The notes beneath the pieces are model-generated. The model saw only the letters and a list, made by a program, of their open reading frames with translations, did no database searches and had not been told where the DNA came from. Made by a program: the position numbers and the translations under genes. From Roseiarcus sp963779095 (GTDB taxonomy: Bacteria > Pseudomonadota > Alphaproteobacteria > Rhizobiales > Beijerinckiaceae): DNA of 64,000 bases. Below, one piece after another: positions 42,062-52,234 of this stretch. The DNA is taken from assembly GCA_963779095.1 (NCBI GenBank), contig CAVZWU010000012.1, positions 62,001 to 126,000 on the forward strand, written 5' to 3'. Within the stretch, counting starts at the first letter, position 1, and every line of letters starts with the position of its first letter.

Positions 42062-42835
42062 TCACCAGCAGGTATAGCCGCCGTCAGCCAGCACGATAGA
42101 CCCGGTCATCAGGCTCGATGCGTCGGAGGCGAGGAAGAGGACCACGGCCGCGATCTCGTCGGGCTCGCCCATCCGCCCCATCGGCGTCATCTCCATCCAG
42201 GTGTCGTACATCGCTTTGTTGGTCTTGGCGAAAGCGGTGAGCGGCGTGTTGATGTAGGTCGGCGCGACAGCATTGACCCTGACCCCGCGCGCGCCCCATT
42301 CGGCGGCCAGCGATTTCGTCAGATGATGCACGCCGGCTTTCGAGGCGTTGTAGTAGCATTGCGCCTGCGGCTTGTTGACGATGAAGCCGGACATCGAGCC
42401 GATGTTGATGATCGAGCCGCGCCCCGCCGCCAGCATGGGCCGGCCGAACGCCCGGCAGCTCCAGAAGACGCCGTTGAGGTTGACGTCGAGCACGTTCAGC
42501 CAGTGCTCGTCGGCGACGTCTTCCGCCGGCGTTTCGGATCGCGCGATGCCGGCGTTGCAAACCAGGATGTCGACGCGGCCCTTTTCCGCCATCACCCGCG
42601 CCGCGGCGGCGTCGACCTGCTTGGAGTCAGTGACCTCCATCTGGATGGTTTCGCTGGCGTAGCCCTTGGCTTTCATCGCCGCCTGGGCGCCCTTGGCCAG
42701 CTTGAGATCGCGGTCGGCGATATAGACATGAGCGCCGGCCTCGGAAAGCGCCTCCACGCAGGCGAGGCCAATCCCCTGCCCGCCCCCGGTGACGACCGCG
42801 ACGCGGCCTTTGAGATTGAAGCGATCGAGATACAT
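42062..42835 (-). CDS. Short-chain dehydrogenase (sorbitol/polyol dehydrogenase-like)
   Basis: 257 residues from ATG 42835 (MYLDRFNLKGRVAVVTG); a longer upstream frame runs antisense-like into the mannitol dehydrogenase gene and is not used. Motifs GGGQGIGLACVEALSE, VCNAGIARSETP, catalytic Ser-Tyr-Lys in GSMSGFIVNKPQ and CYYNASKAGVHH, then VNAVAPTYINTPL. SDRs of this type include D-sorbitol and other polyol dehydrogenases (SmoS-like). Adjacent to the mannitol dehydrogenase-family gene, which supports a polyol substrate. Confidence 0.88.
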   Translation of the reverse strand: MYLDRFNLKGRVAVVTGGGQGIGLACVEALSEAGAHVYIADRDLKLAKGAQAAMKAKGYASETIQMEVTDSKQVDAAAARVMAEKGRVDILVCNAGIARSETPAEDVADEHWLNVLDVNLNGVFWSCRAFGRPMLAAGRGSIINIGSMSGFIVNKPQAQCYYNASKAGVHHLTKSLAAEWGARGVRVNAVAPTYINTPLTAFAKTNKAMYDTWMEMTPMGRMGEPDEIAAVVLFLASDASSLMTGSIVLADGGYTCW

Positions 42836-42864
42836 GGCCCGTCCTTCGCCTCGCGCGCCGGGCC

Positions 42865-44343
42865 TCAGGCCTTCGCGCCGAGATAGTCGGCGAGCGTCGC
42901 TCTCACGCCCTTCGTCCACAATGAGGCGAGCGCCGAGGAGAACGCGCCGACATAGGTCGAATTCGTCGCGAGATCGCCGAAGATGTCGCGCATTTCGAGC
43001 CACGCCTCCGGATCGCTGCGCGCGGGCCTCGCCGCCGCCTGCAGATGGTCCCAGCTCGGATCGTTGGGCGGGATGGGTTTGCCGCTCTCGGATTCGCCGT
43101 AGCAATATCGGCACCAGAGCGCCGAGCAGAGCGCAAGCCCCCGCACGCTTGCGCCCGCCTTCAGCCGGTCGCGCGCGCTCGGCAGGATGAATTTCGGCTG
43201 CCGGTTCGAGCCGTCGAGACAAAGGCGCGAAACCGTGTCGCCGATCTTCGGATTGGCGAAGCGTTCGGCGACCTTCCTGCGGTAGGCTTCGAGATCGACG
43301 TTGGGCGGCGGCGGAACGACGGGAATGATCTCCCGCTTCGTCAGCGCCTCCAGAAACTCGGCGATCTGTTTGTCCTCCATCGCCTCGTGGACGAAATGGA
43401 TGTCGAGCAGACCCGCGGGATAGGCGATCGCCGCATGGCCGCCGTTGAGAATCCTGATCTTCATGAATTCATAAGGGGCGACGTCGCCGGTGAACGTGAC
43501 TCCGACCTTGTCGAGCGCCGGCCTGCCGGAGGGGAACTTGTCCTCGACCACCCACTGCTTGAACTCCTCGCAGAAGACCGGCCAGTTGTCCTCGACACCC
43601 CACTTTTCGTTGAGGATCGCGCGCTCCCGGTCAGTCGTCGCCGGCGTGATGCGGTCGACCATCCCGTTTGGAAAAGCGACATTGCCGCGGATAAAGGCGG
43701 CCAGCGAGGGATCGGACATCTCGGCGAGGCCGACGACGGCGTTCTCGGTGACGTGGCCGTTGCCCGGAAGATTGTCGCAGGACATGACCGTATAGGGCGC
43801 GACGCCAGCGGCGCGCCGCTTCTTCAGGCCGGCAGCGATGAGGCCGAAGGCCGTCTTCGGCGCGTCGGGCGCCTTGCTGTCGGCGACGATGTCGGGATGG
43901 GCGGGATCGAAATGCTGCGTCGCGGGGGAGACATAATAGCCGCCTTCGGTGACGGTGAGCGAGACGATGCGGATCGCAGGGTCGACAAGCGCGGCGAGGT
44001 TGGCGGCGACGTCGAAAGGCTTGATGAAATCGATCATCGCGCCGGTGACATGCGCGGTGCTCGAGTCCGCCTCCTGTTCGACGACGGTGGTGAGCCAGTC
44101 CTGCGCCTTGAGCTTCTCGCGCATTCCGATGTCGGGTTCGCGGACGCCCGCGCCAACGATCGCCCAGTCACGGTCGGCGCCTGAATTGAACAGGTCGTCG
44201 AGATAGACGGCCTGATGGGCGCGATGGAAGTTTCCCACCCCGATATGGAGGATGCCGGCCTTCAGGTCGGAGCGCTGGTATTTCGGCGCGCCAACCGTCT
44301 TCGGCAGGCTCGCCAAGGTCGCGGAAGACAGTTTCACGCTCAT
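42865..44343 (-). CDS. Mannitol dehydrogenase / fructuronate reductase family protein
   Basis: 492 residues, the normal length of polyol-specific long-chain dehydrogenases (MtlK/UxuB family). Landmarks: GILHIGVGNFHRAHQAVYLDD (N-terminal NAD site), LVDPAIRIVSLTVTEGGY, SCDNLPGNGHVTENAV, and the catalytic Lys region KIRILNGGHAAIAYPAGL. Oxidises mannitol, arabitol, sorbitol or reduces fructuronate, depending on the member. With the SmoEFGK-type transporter upstream it most likely converts an imported polyol to a keto-sugar. Confidence 0.92.
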   Translation of the reverse strand: MSVKLSSATLASLPKTVGAPKYQRSDLKAGILHIGVGNFHRAHQAVYLDDLFNSGADRDWAIVGAGVREPDIGMREKLKAQDWLTTVVEQEADSSTAHVTGAMIDFIKPFDVAANLAALVDPAIRIVSLTVTEGGYYVSPATQHFDPAHPDIVADSKAPDAPKTAFGLIAAGLKKRRAAGVAPYTVMSCDNLPGNGHVTENAVVGLAEMSDPSLAAFIRGNVAFPNGMVDRITPATTDRERAILNEKWGVEDNWPVFCEEFKQWVVEDKFPSGRPALDKVGVTFTGDVAPYEFMKIRILNGGHAAIAYPAGLLDIHFVHEAMEDKQIAEFLEALTKREIIPVVPPPPNVDLEAYRRKVAERFANPKIGDTVSRLCLDGSNRQPKFILPSARDRLKAGASVRGLALCSALWCRYCYGESESGKPIPPNDPSWDHLQAAARPARSDPEAWLEMRDIFGDLATNSTYVGAFSSALASLWTKGVRATLADYLGAKA

Positions 44344-44418
44344 CTCCTCATCCTCGCCGCGACGCCCAGCCTTCGATCATCCGCCCGGAACTCCCGCCGG
44401 TCCGCCGTTCGCCCGGCG

Positions 44419-45421
44419 TCAGTTGATCCTCCTGCCGTCCTTGTCGAAGCGATGCAGGTGCGCTTCGCGCGGGGTGACGAAAATCTTCTGTCCGGGCGCC
44501 AGCGGCGCCTCGCCTTCGAGCCGCAGAGTGAACGGCCCGATGCCTTCGGCCTCGGCATGGACGAACGTGTCGGAGCCGAGGTGCTCGGCAAGCCGCACCG
44601 TCGCCGGCCACTCGCCTGCGGTGGTCGATATGTCCGCATGCTCGGGACGGATGCCGATGGTCTCGGCGCCGCGCTTGGCGGCGGACGGGCCCTTGATCAG
44701 GTTCATGGTCGGCGAGCCGATGAAGCCGGCGACGAAGAGGCCATTGGGCTTGTTGTAGAGCTCAAGCGGAGAGCCGACTTGCGCGACCGAGCCGCGGTCG
44801 AGCACCACGATCTTGTCGGCCATGGTCATCGCCTCGACCTGGTCGTGAGTGACATAGATCATCGTCGTCTTGAGCGCCTCGTGAAGCTCCCCGATCTCGA
44901 CCCGCATCTGCACCCTCAGCGCCGCGTCGAGGTTGGAAAGAGGCTCGTCGAACAGGAACGCCTTCGGCTCGCGCACGATCGCCCGCCCGATCGCGACGCG
45001 CTGGCGCTGCCCGCCGGAGAGCTGGCGCGGCTTGCGGTCGAGATAGTCGGTCAGGTTCAGGGTGGCCGCCGCCTTGCGCACCTTCTGCTCAATCATGTCC
45101 GCGCTCTGCCCCGCCATCTTGAGCGCGAAGGCAATGTTGCCGCGCACGCTCATGTGCGGATAGAGCGCGTAGGACTGGAACACCATGGCGAGCCCGCGCT
45201 TGCGACGGACCCACGTTGGTCATGTCCTTAGCGTCGATCAGCACCTGACCGGAGGTGACGTCCTCGAGGCCGGCGATCAAGCGCAGAAGCGTCGACTTGC
45301 CGCAGCCGGACGGACCGACGAAGACGGCGAACTCTCCGTCGCTGATGTTGAGGTCGATGCCGTTGATGACGCTGACGGCGCCGAACGCCTTCCGCACGGA
45401 CTTCAGTTGGATGCTGCCCAT
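44419..45421 (-). pseudogene. Sugar/polyol ABC transporter ATPase (MalK/UgpC type) with one frameshift
   Basis: ATP-binding subunit of the polyol importer. N-terminal piece from ATG 45421: Walker A VGPSGCGKSTLLRLIAGLE. The frame is lost near 45200, where the expected PSKRGLAMVFQSYALYP needs a one-base shift (CCGTCGCAAGCGCGGG seems to have one base too many). The rest reads correctly: Q-loop VFQSYALYPHMSV, signature RKPRQLSGGQRQRVAIGRA, Walker B FLFDEPLSNLDAALR, and the C-terminal TOBE/OB regulatory domain (ETIGIRPEHADIS). Likely functional if the insertion is an assembly error, since the rest of the locus is intact. Confidence 0.87.
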
Positions 45422-45445
45422 GGCTGCTTTTCCTTCAATCCCAAA

Positions 45446-46276
<831 letters not shown>

Positions 46277-46279
46277 CGT

Positions 46280-47152
46280 TCAGCCCTCCAGATTCTTGCC
46301 GATGATGCGCATCAGGAAGATCGCGACGATGTTGGCGAGAATGACGGCGATGATGCCGCCCGCGGAGGCGCCGCCGACGTCGAAGTCGAGCAGCGCCTGT
46401 TTGTAGACCAGGAACGGGATGTTCGTGGTCGCGACTCCCGGGCCGCCGCTGGTCGTCACGTAGATTTCCGCGAACACGCTGAGCAGGAAAATCGTCTCGA
46501 TCAGGATGACGACGGTGATCGCGCGCGCGATGTGCGGCAGGACGATATAGCCGAAGTAGGAAATCGGCCCCGCGCCGTCGAGCGAGGCGGCCTCCTTTTG
46601 CTCTTCGTCGAGCGATTGCAGCGCGGTCAGGAGAATGAGGCTGGCGAAGGGCAGCCATTCCCAGGAAACGATGATGACGATCGACAGCATCGGCCAGTTG
46701 GTGAACCAAACGATCGGCGAGAAGCCGAGCGATTTCGCGATCCAGGCGAACAGACCCGAATCGGGATTCATCAAAAGGTTCTTCCACACCAGCGCGCTCA
46801 CCGTCGGCATGACGAAAAACGGCGCGATCACCATGAGGCGCAGTACGTTCTGCCCGAATACCGGCTGGTCCATCAGGAGCGCGACCAGGATGCCGCCGCA
46901 AACGCTGATGATGAGCACCGAAACGACTAGGACGAGGGTGTTGACGAGCGCGGCCAGAAAATTGGGATCGGAAAGAAAGGAAATGTAGTTCGCAAGTCCA
47001 ACGAAGCTGACGTTGTCGGGATCGAGCAGGCTGTAATGCAGTGTCGAGAAATAGAGCGTCATCGCCAGCGGCACGATCATCCAGATGAAGAGGATGACGA
47101 CCGATGGTGAAACGAGAGCGCGGCCCGCCGTCGCTGTTTGCTGCGTAGCCAT
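46280..47152 (-). CDS. Polyol ABC transporter permease (MalF type)
   Basis: 290 residues with about six membrane helices and the EAA motif KEAASLDGAGPISYFGYIVLPHI. N-terminal ALVSPSVVILFIWMIVPLAM is typical of the MalF/UgpA-like first permease. Preceded by the binding-protein gene with a 193-base gap that contains no obvious terminator. Confidence 0.92.
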   Translation of the reverse strand: MATQQTATAGRALVSPSVVILFIWMIVPLAMTLYFSTLHYSLLDPDNVSFVGLANYISFLSDPNFLAALVNTLVLVVSVLIISVCGGILVALLMDQPVFGQNVLRLMVIAPFFVMPTVSALVWKNLLMNPDSGLFAWIAKSLGFSPIVWFTNWPMLSIVIIVSWEWLPFASLILLTALQSLDEEQKEAASLDGAGPISYFGYIVLPHIARAITVVILIETIFLLSVFAEIYVTTSGGPGVATTNIPFLVYKQALLDFDVGGASAGGIIAVILANIVAIFLMRIIGKNLEG

Positions 47153-47345
47153 CCTTGTGGCCCTCTCCTCCCGTTATGCGCCTGTCGCCCGTCTCGGGTC
47201 GCTGATGCGCATTCTTTCTCTTATCTCGGCTCCTCCCTTCCCCCTTCTCGCGAGCGAGAAGGGGGCGGGGACGGGGAGGACGCGCCCCAACCCGCCGCCC
47301 CGTGCGTCAAATTCGCGACGCTGGGCGGCGGGGAAGCGATTTAGC

Positions 47346-48663
47346 TCACTTGATGTAGCCGGCCTTCTTCATCGCGATCTCGGTGCTCGCCTGCGCCTTG
47401 GCGAGCGCGGCGTCGACGGTCATGGTGCCCGCGAGCGCCGCGGAGAAGTCCTGCCCGGTGTCGGTCGCGATGCCCTGGAACTCAGGGATGGCGACGAACT
47501 GCACGCCCGTGTAGGGTACCGGCTTCACCGTCGGATGCAGCGGGTCGGCCGAATCGATCGAACTCAAGCGTGAGCTGCGCCCACGGCGCCGCCTTCAGGT
47601 AGTCAGCATTCTTGTAAAGCGAGGTGCGGGTTCCGGGCGGAACGCGGGCCCAGCCGTCCTTCGAGGCGACGAGGTCGGTGTAGTGCTTGCTGGTCGCCCA
47701 GGAGATGAACTTCTCGGCGGCGTCAGACTTGCTCGTTCCGGCTGGCACAGCGAGCGACCATGCCCAGAGCCAATTGGCGTTCTTGCCGAGCCCGTCGTTG
47801 GGCGCGAGCGCAAAGCCGACCTTGTCGGCGACCTTCGACTGCTTCGGGTCGGTCACGAATCCGGCCGCGACCGTGGCGTCGATCCACATGCCGCACTTGC
47901 CGTCATTGAACAGCGCGAGGTTCTCGTTGAAGCCGTTGGACGAGGCGCCGGGCGGTCCGTCGGCCTTCAACAACGAGACATAGAAGTCCATCGTCTTCTT
48001 CCACTCGGGCGTATTGAATTGCGGGTGCCACTTCTCATCGAACCAACGCGCGCCAAACGAATTGGACATGGCCGTCAGGAACGCCATGTTCTCGCCCCAG
48101 CCGGGCTTGCCGCGCAGGCAGATGCCGTAAACGCCCCCCGATTTGTCGGTCATCTTGTCGGCGGCCTGCCTGATGAAGTCCCAGGTCGGCTTCTCCGGCA
48201 TTTTGAGGCCGGCCTTCTCCATCAGATCGGTGCGGTACATGACGAACGAGCTTTCGCCATAGAACGGCGCGGCGAAGAGCTTCTTGTCATACGACAAGCC
48301 TGCGCGGATCGGCGGCAGGAGATCGTCCTCGTCATAATCTTTGCCGAGCTTTTCGAGCGGGATGAGCCACTTCTTCTTGGCCCAGATCGGCACTTCGTAC
48401 GTGCCGATGGTCAGGATGTCGAACTGGCCGCCGTGCGTGGCGATGTCCGTCGTCACCTTCTGACGTAGCACGTTCTCTTCCAGCGTGACCCAGTTGAGCT
48501 TGATGTCTGGATTGGCCTTGGTGAAATCGTCGGTCAGGCCCTGCATGCGAACCATGTCGCCGTTGTTGACGGTCGCGATCGTGAGCGTGGTGTCGGCGTA
48601 AGCGGAAAGCGAGAAGCCGGCGAGCGCAACGGCGCCGAGCAGCCCCTTCACGAGAACCTTCAT
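47346..48663 (-). pseudogene. Polyol ABC transporter substrate-binding protein, one frameshift near C-terminus
   Basis: Periplasmic receptor of the importer (SmoE-like, about 438 residues). Signal peptide VKGLLGAVALAGFSLSAYA, then NNGDMVRMQGLTDDF and YGESSFVMYRTDLMEKAG, NWLWAWSLAVPAGTSKSDAA. At about 47562 the frame is lost (CTTGAGTTCGATC seems to carry one extra base). After a shift SSIDSADPLHPTVKPVPYTG, FSAALAGTMTVDAALAKAQ and AMKKAGYIK complete the protein to 47346. If the extra base is real, about 70 residues are lost. Confidence 0.88.
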
Positions 48664-48714
48664 AGCGTTTCCTCCGATGCGGCGCTGCCCATTTGGGCAT
48701 TTGCCAATCTAGCG

Positions 48715-48728
48715 GGCGAATATTCGCC
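48715..48728. promoter_or_regulatory. Perfect palindrome, candidate SorC-type operator
   Basis: GGCGAATATTCGCC is a perfect 14-base palindrome 52 bases upstream of the binding-protein start. Related half-sites lie close by (GGGCATTTGCC at 48695-48705, GGCAAATATTG at 48769-48779). The regulator gene is immediately upstream, which makes this the natural operator. Confidence 0.5.
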
Positions 48729-48830
48729 ATATCGCTCCACCAGAGTCAATCCGATTTTGCCGCCGGGTGGCAAATATTGTTTTTCGATTGGCTCAAGCCG
48801 CTGATATTTATGTTATTTTTTCGTCTGAAC

Positions 48831-49787
48831 TCACCGCTGCAGCAGGTGCTCCGCCGTCGCCTCGTCGGTGACGAGGCCGGAAATAAGCCGCCCGGCGAGC
48901 GCTCCGCGCAGCGGCGCCCGCCGCGACGGCCCCATCGCGACGCCGATCACCAGCCGGTTGTCGGCGCGCCTGAGCGGCGCCGCCGCGACGCGGAGATTGG
49001 AGCCTTCCGCCAGAACCTTGCCCGCCGCGTCGAACGCCCAGCCGGTGATCTCCCCGACCGCGCCGAGATGCCGCAAAGCCTCGGCCTCCTGGCGGGTGAT
49101 GATGCCGTCCTGCACGAGCGGCGCGGAATCGCCGACCGAGCCGACGCCGACGAAGCTGACGTCGGTGCGCTCGACCAGGTCAAAAAGGCTCTTCACCGAG
49201 GCGAGGCTGATCAGGAGTTCGCGTTCCTCGACCGAGCGGGCGATGACCGGCAGCGGCATCGGATAGTGCGGCGCGCGCACGCTGTCCGACACGCGGATGA
49301 TGACGTCGTAGAACGACGCCGAGCCGTCGGTCTTGGTGGTGCCGACCAGCGCCACCAGCCTGTGTTGCGGGCATTCCATCGCCGGCAGCTGGTCGGCGAC
49401 GGCCCGCATGGTGCGGCCGGTGCCGATGCCGATGATGGCGGGCTCGGAGCGGCGCAGCCAGCGTTCGAATTCCGCCGCGGCGGCTTGCGCGATGCCGAGC
49501 GTCGAGGAGGTCGAGGCCGGATCGGTCGGGGCGACTTCGCAGAACCTCAAGTCGTAACGAAGCTTGAGCGCCGCGGCGAACTCCATGCAGCGCGCGATCG
49601 GATGGTCGAGCCTCACCTTGATGAGCCGCTCGCTGATCGCCAGCGAAACCAGACGTTGCGCGGCCTGGCGCGAGATCCCGAGTTTGCGTGCGATCTCGTC
49701 CTGGGTGTTGCCGGCGACGTAGTAGAGCCATCCGGCGCGGGCCGCCTCGTCGAGCCGCAGACCATCATGATCCGACTTGCGCGCCAC
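48831..49787 (-). CDS. SorC/DeoR-type sugar-binding transcriptional regulator
   Basis: Effector-responsive regulator of the polyol locus. Start at GTG 49787 (VARKSDHDGLRL), just past the kinase stop; an overlapping ATG at 49838 is possible. N-terminal HTH NTQDEIARKLGISRQAAQRLVSLA, then the SorC sugar-phosphate-sensing domain with IIGIGTGRTMRAVADQLP and VGVGSVGDSAPLVQDG. Located between the kinase and the transporter genes on the same strand, so it may be co-transcribed with the kinase and act on the palindrome at 48715. Confidence 0.9.
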   Translation of the reverse strand: MARKSDHDGLRLDEAARAGWLYYVAGNTQDEIARKLGISRQAAQRLVSLAISERLIKVRLDHPIARCMEFAAALKLRYDLRFCEVAPTDPASTSSTLGIAQAAAAEFERWLRRSEPAIIGIGTGRTMRAVADQLPAMECPQHRLVALVGTTKTDGSASFYDVIIRVSDSVRAPHYPMPLPVIARSVEERELLISLASVKSLFDLVERTDVSFVGVGSVGDSAPLVQDGIITRQEAEALRHLGAVGEITGWAFDAAGKVLAEGSNLRVAAAPLRRADNRLVIGVAMGPSRRAPLRGALAGRLISGLVTDEATAEHLLQR

Positions 49788-49791
49788 GGCT

Positions 49792-52107
49792 TCAGTCCGC
49801 GCCTGTGAGGTCCGGCCGCGCCGCCCGCGCGGCGACAAGGTCGGGCAGTCGCGCCATGTCGTCGAAGATGACCTCGGCGCCAGCCGCGGTCAAATCGGCC
49901 CCCTCCTCGGCCCGAGAGAAGTGACTGGCGCCGACAAATCCGAACACCATCATGCCCGCGGCTCGGGCGGCGGCGACTCCGGCGACGCTGTCTTCAATCA
50001 CCAGGCAGTCTTTGGGCGCTGCGCCCATCGCGCGCGCCGCGAACAGGAAAAGATCGGGACTTGGCTTCCCCTCAGCGACCTCGGCGGCGGAAAAAATATT
50101 CGGCGCGAACAGGCTCTCGTAGCCGGCCACCCGAAGCGCGAGGCGCAGCCGCTCGGGCGCGCTCGAAGAGGCGACGCATACACGCGCGCGCAAACCCTTG
50201 ACCGCCTGCCGCACGCTTTCGACGCCTTTCAGTTCATGTGCGAAGGCGGTGAGTATCTCGCGCGAAAGCTCGTTGGGAAATTCCTTGGGCAACGGCGCCC
50301 CGAGTTCTGATTCGGCGATTCGCAGGACCGAATCGAGGCGCATTCCGAGGAACCGCTCGCGCGTCTCCTCATCGGTCAGGCGAAGGCCCGCCTCGCCAAG
50401 CCTGCGGCGGGTGACGCCGAGCGCGATCACCTCGCTGTCGACCAGCACCCCGTCGCAATCGAAAATGACCAGTTGAGGCCAGCGGGACTTGCGAGCAAGT
50501 TCGCGAATCTCCCTCTCGGTCTGGCGGAGCATCTGAAAGGCGTGTCGCTTTCGCGCCTGGAACGCCGCGATCGCTCCGCCTGCCGGGGCGGCAGCGCCAG
50601 GCGCGATCGTCGACATCGACGCCATGGCGGAGGTCATGGTCTGCGCTCCCGACGCGACCGCGCCCACCATCGCCGAGCCGAGCAGCACCGGCTCCAAAGT
50701 CTCGGGCGATTCGACGATCTTGCCGCACACATCCGCAATGATCTGGCGGACCAGCGCGCTTCGCGCGGCGCCGCCGCTGACGACGATGGAATCGAATGCG
50801 TAAGCGGAAAGCTCGAGCTTGCGCACGATGTCGGCGAGGCCATAGGCGAGGCCGCAGAGCGCGGCGACATAGAGCTCCTGCAAGCTCGCTGCGCCTTCGC
50901 GCAGATCAATACCCATCACGGCCCCGCGCGCGCCGGGGTCGGCCGAAGGCGACCGCGCGCCGATGAAGTCAGGCAGGACATGCAGCCCCGTGGCGATCAG
51001 CGCGGCCTCGGACAAACCGCCGGCGCGCGCCACGATGTCCTTCTCGAGCGCCCGCAGCGCATCCGCTCCGGCGCGCGCCTCGAGTTCAGCGAACGCCGGG
51101 TGAAGCCGCATGAGATGATCGATCGCTCCGCCGAACGCCGACTGGCCGCCGTCAATGAGCCATTGGCCGGGGGTCAGGGCGCCGAAATGCGGACCCCACA
51201 CGCCGTCGACGAATCGCGGCTCGTCGGACAGCGCCATGCAGCTTGACGAGGTGCCGAGGATCAGCGCCAGGCGCCGCCGCGGATCGGCTCGCACGTCGCG
51301 GCCTGCGCGCGCGCCAAGCGTCCCGGCGGCGCCAGCATGCGCGTCGATGAGCCCGGCGCCGACCGGCGTCCCGAACGCCAAGCCCATCGCCGCGGCGGCC
51401 TCAGCCGTCAATCCATGGCCAAGCGGCGCTCCCGGCGGCGCGATCACGGCGCCGATGCGGGCGTAGTGGTCGTCCTTGAGGAACCCGAGGCCCACAGAAT
51501 CGAAGAACCCGTCGGGCCAGCGCTTCTCATGCGCGAGATAGCCGAACTTGCAGGTCGCCGGGCAGGCCGAGCGAGCAAGTGACCCGGTCGCGCGAAACGA
51601 CAGGAAATCGGTGAGGTCGAAGAAATGCCCGGCCCTGGCGATTGTCGCGGGCTTGCGTCTGGCGAGCCACGCCAGCTTCGGGGCGTGCATCTCGGGTGAT
51701 ATCTTGCCGCCCACGTAGCGGAGCGTCTCATGCCCCCCGGCGTTGATCCGTTCGGCGTCGTCAGCGGCGCGATGATCCATCCACACGATCACATCGCGTT
51801 CAGGCGCATCGGTCGGACTGACCGACAGAGGACGCGCGTTGCGATCGAGCGCCACCAGAGAACACGTCGCGTCGAAACCCATGCCGCGAACGGCCCCGGG
51901 CGGCAGCCCGGAGGCCTCGACCGCTTCGCGCACCGCAGAGGCCGCCGCGCGCCAGATGTCGTCGGACGACTGCTCGACGATCTCGTCCGGCTCGCGCCAG
52001 ATAGCGATCGGGCGCCGGGCGCTGGCGATGAGCCGACCTGCGGAATCGAAAACGCCGGCCCGGGCGCTCAGCGTGCCGACATCCACTCCGATATAGGCCT
52101 CGATCAT
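49792..52107 (-). CDS. FGGY carbohydrate kinase fused to HAD-family phosphatase
   Basis: 771 residues from ATG 52107 (MIEAYIGVDVGTLSARAG). The first about 535 residues are an FGGY kinase (D-ribulokinase/YpCarbK-like): GVDVGTLSARAGVFD, MDHRADDAERI-like metal region, GLIDAHAGAAGTLGA, ATP-site SIVVSGGAARSALVR. Without a break it continues (about 550-771) as a HAD hydrolase: motif I VIFDCDGVLVDSEV, motif II CVASSSAPERLRLAL, motif III GKPSPDLFLFAARAMG and motif IV VIEDSVAGVAAARAAG. In related polyol loci these are two separate genes. The fusion would couple phosphorylation of a keto-sugar to a phosphatase or mutase activity; the real substrates are unknown. Confidence 0.88.
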   Translation of the reverse strand: MIEAYIGVDVGTLSARAGVFDSAGRLIASARRPIAIWREPDEIVEQSSDDIWRAAASAVREAVEASGLPPGAVRGMGFDATCSLVALDRNARPLSVSPTDAPERDVIVWMDHRAADDAERINAGGHETLRYVGGKISPEMHAPKLAWLARRKPATIARAGHFFDLTDFLSFRATGSLARSACPATCKFGYLAHEKRWPDGFFDSVGLGFLKDDHYARIGAVIAPPGAPLGHGLTAEAAAAMGLAFGTPVGAGLIDAHAGAAGTLGARAGRDVRADPRRRLALILGTSSSCMALSDEPRFVDGVWGPHFGALTPGQWLIDGGQSAFGGAIDHLMRLHPAFAELEARAGADALRALEKDIVARAGGLSEAALIATGLHVLPDFIGARSPSADPGARGAVMGIDLREGAASLQELYVAALCGLAYGLADIVRKLELSAYAFDSIVVSGGAARSALVRQIIADVCGKIVESPETLEPVLLGSAMVGAVASGAQTMTSAMASMSTIAPGAAAPAGGAIAAFQARKRHAFQMLRQTEREIRELARKSRWPQLVIFDCDGVLVDSEVIALGVTRRRLGEAGLRLTDEETRERFLGMRLDSVLRIAESELGAPLPKEFPNELSREILTAFAHELKGVESVRQAVKGLRARVCVASSSAPERLRLALRVAGYESLFAPNIFSAAEVAEGKPSPDLFLFAARAMGAAPKDCLVIEDSVAGVAAARAAGMMVFGFVGASHFSRAEEGADLTAAGAEVIFDDMARLPDLVAARAARPDLTGAD

Positions 52108-52234
52108 CATCTCCCGCCTGCTCGATCGCGAAGGAGCATTCCTCGCTACGGATTGTCTTGGCAAGGCGGCCGATGCGCCGTTGGCCTTCGGCCTTCGCGC
52201 TGGCTCGATTAAATTAGAGCCTTAACTTGGTGAT

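Noticed and set aside
40413..42077. Plus-strand open frame (about 550 residues) across two short-chain dehydrogenases
   Set aside because: Antisense shadow of two clear SDR genes.
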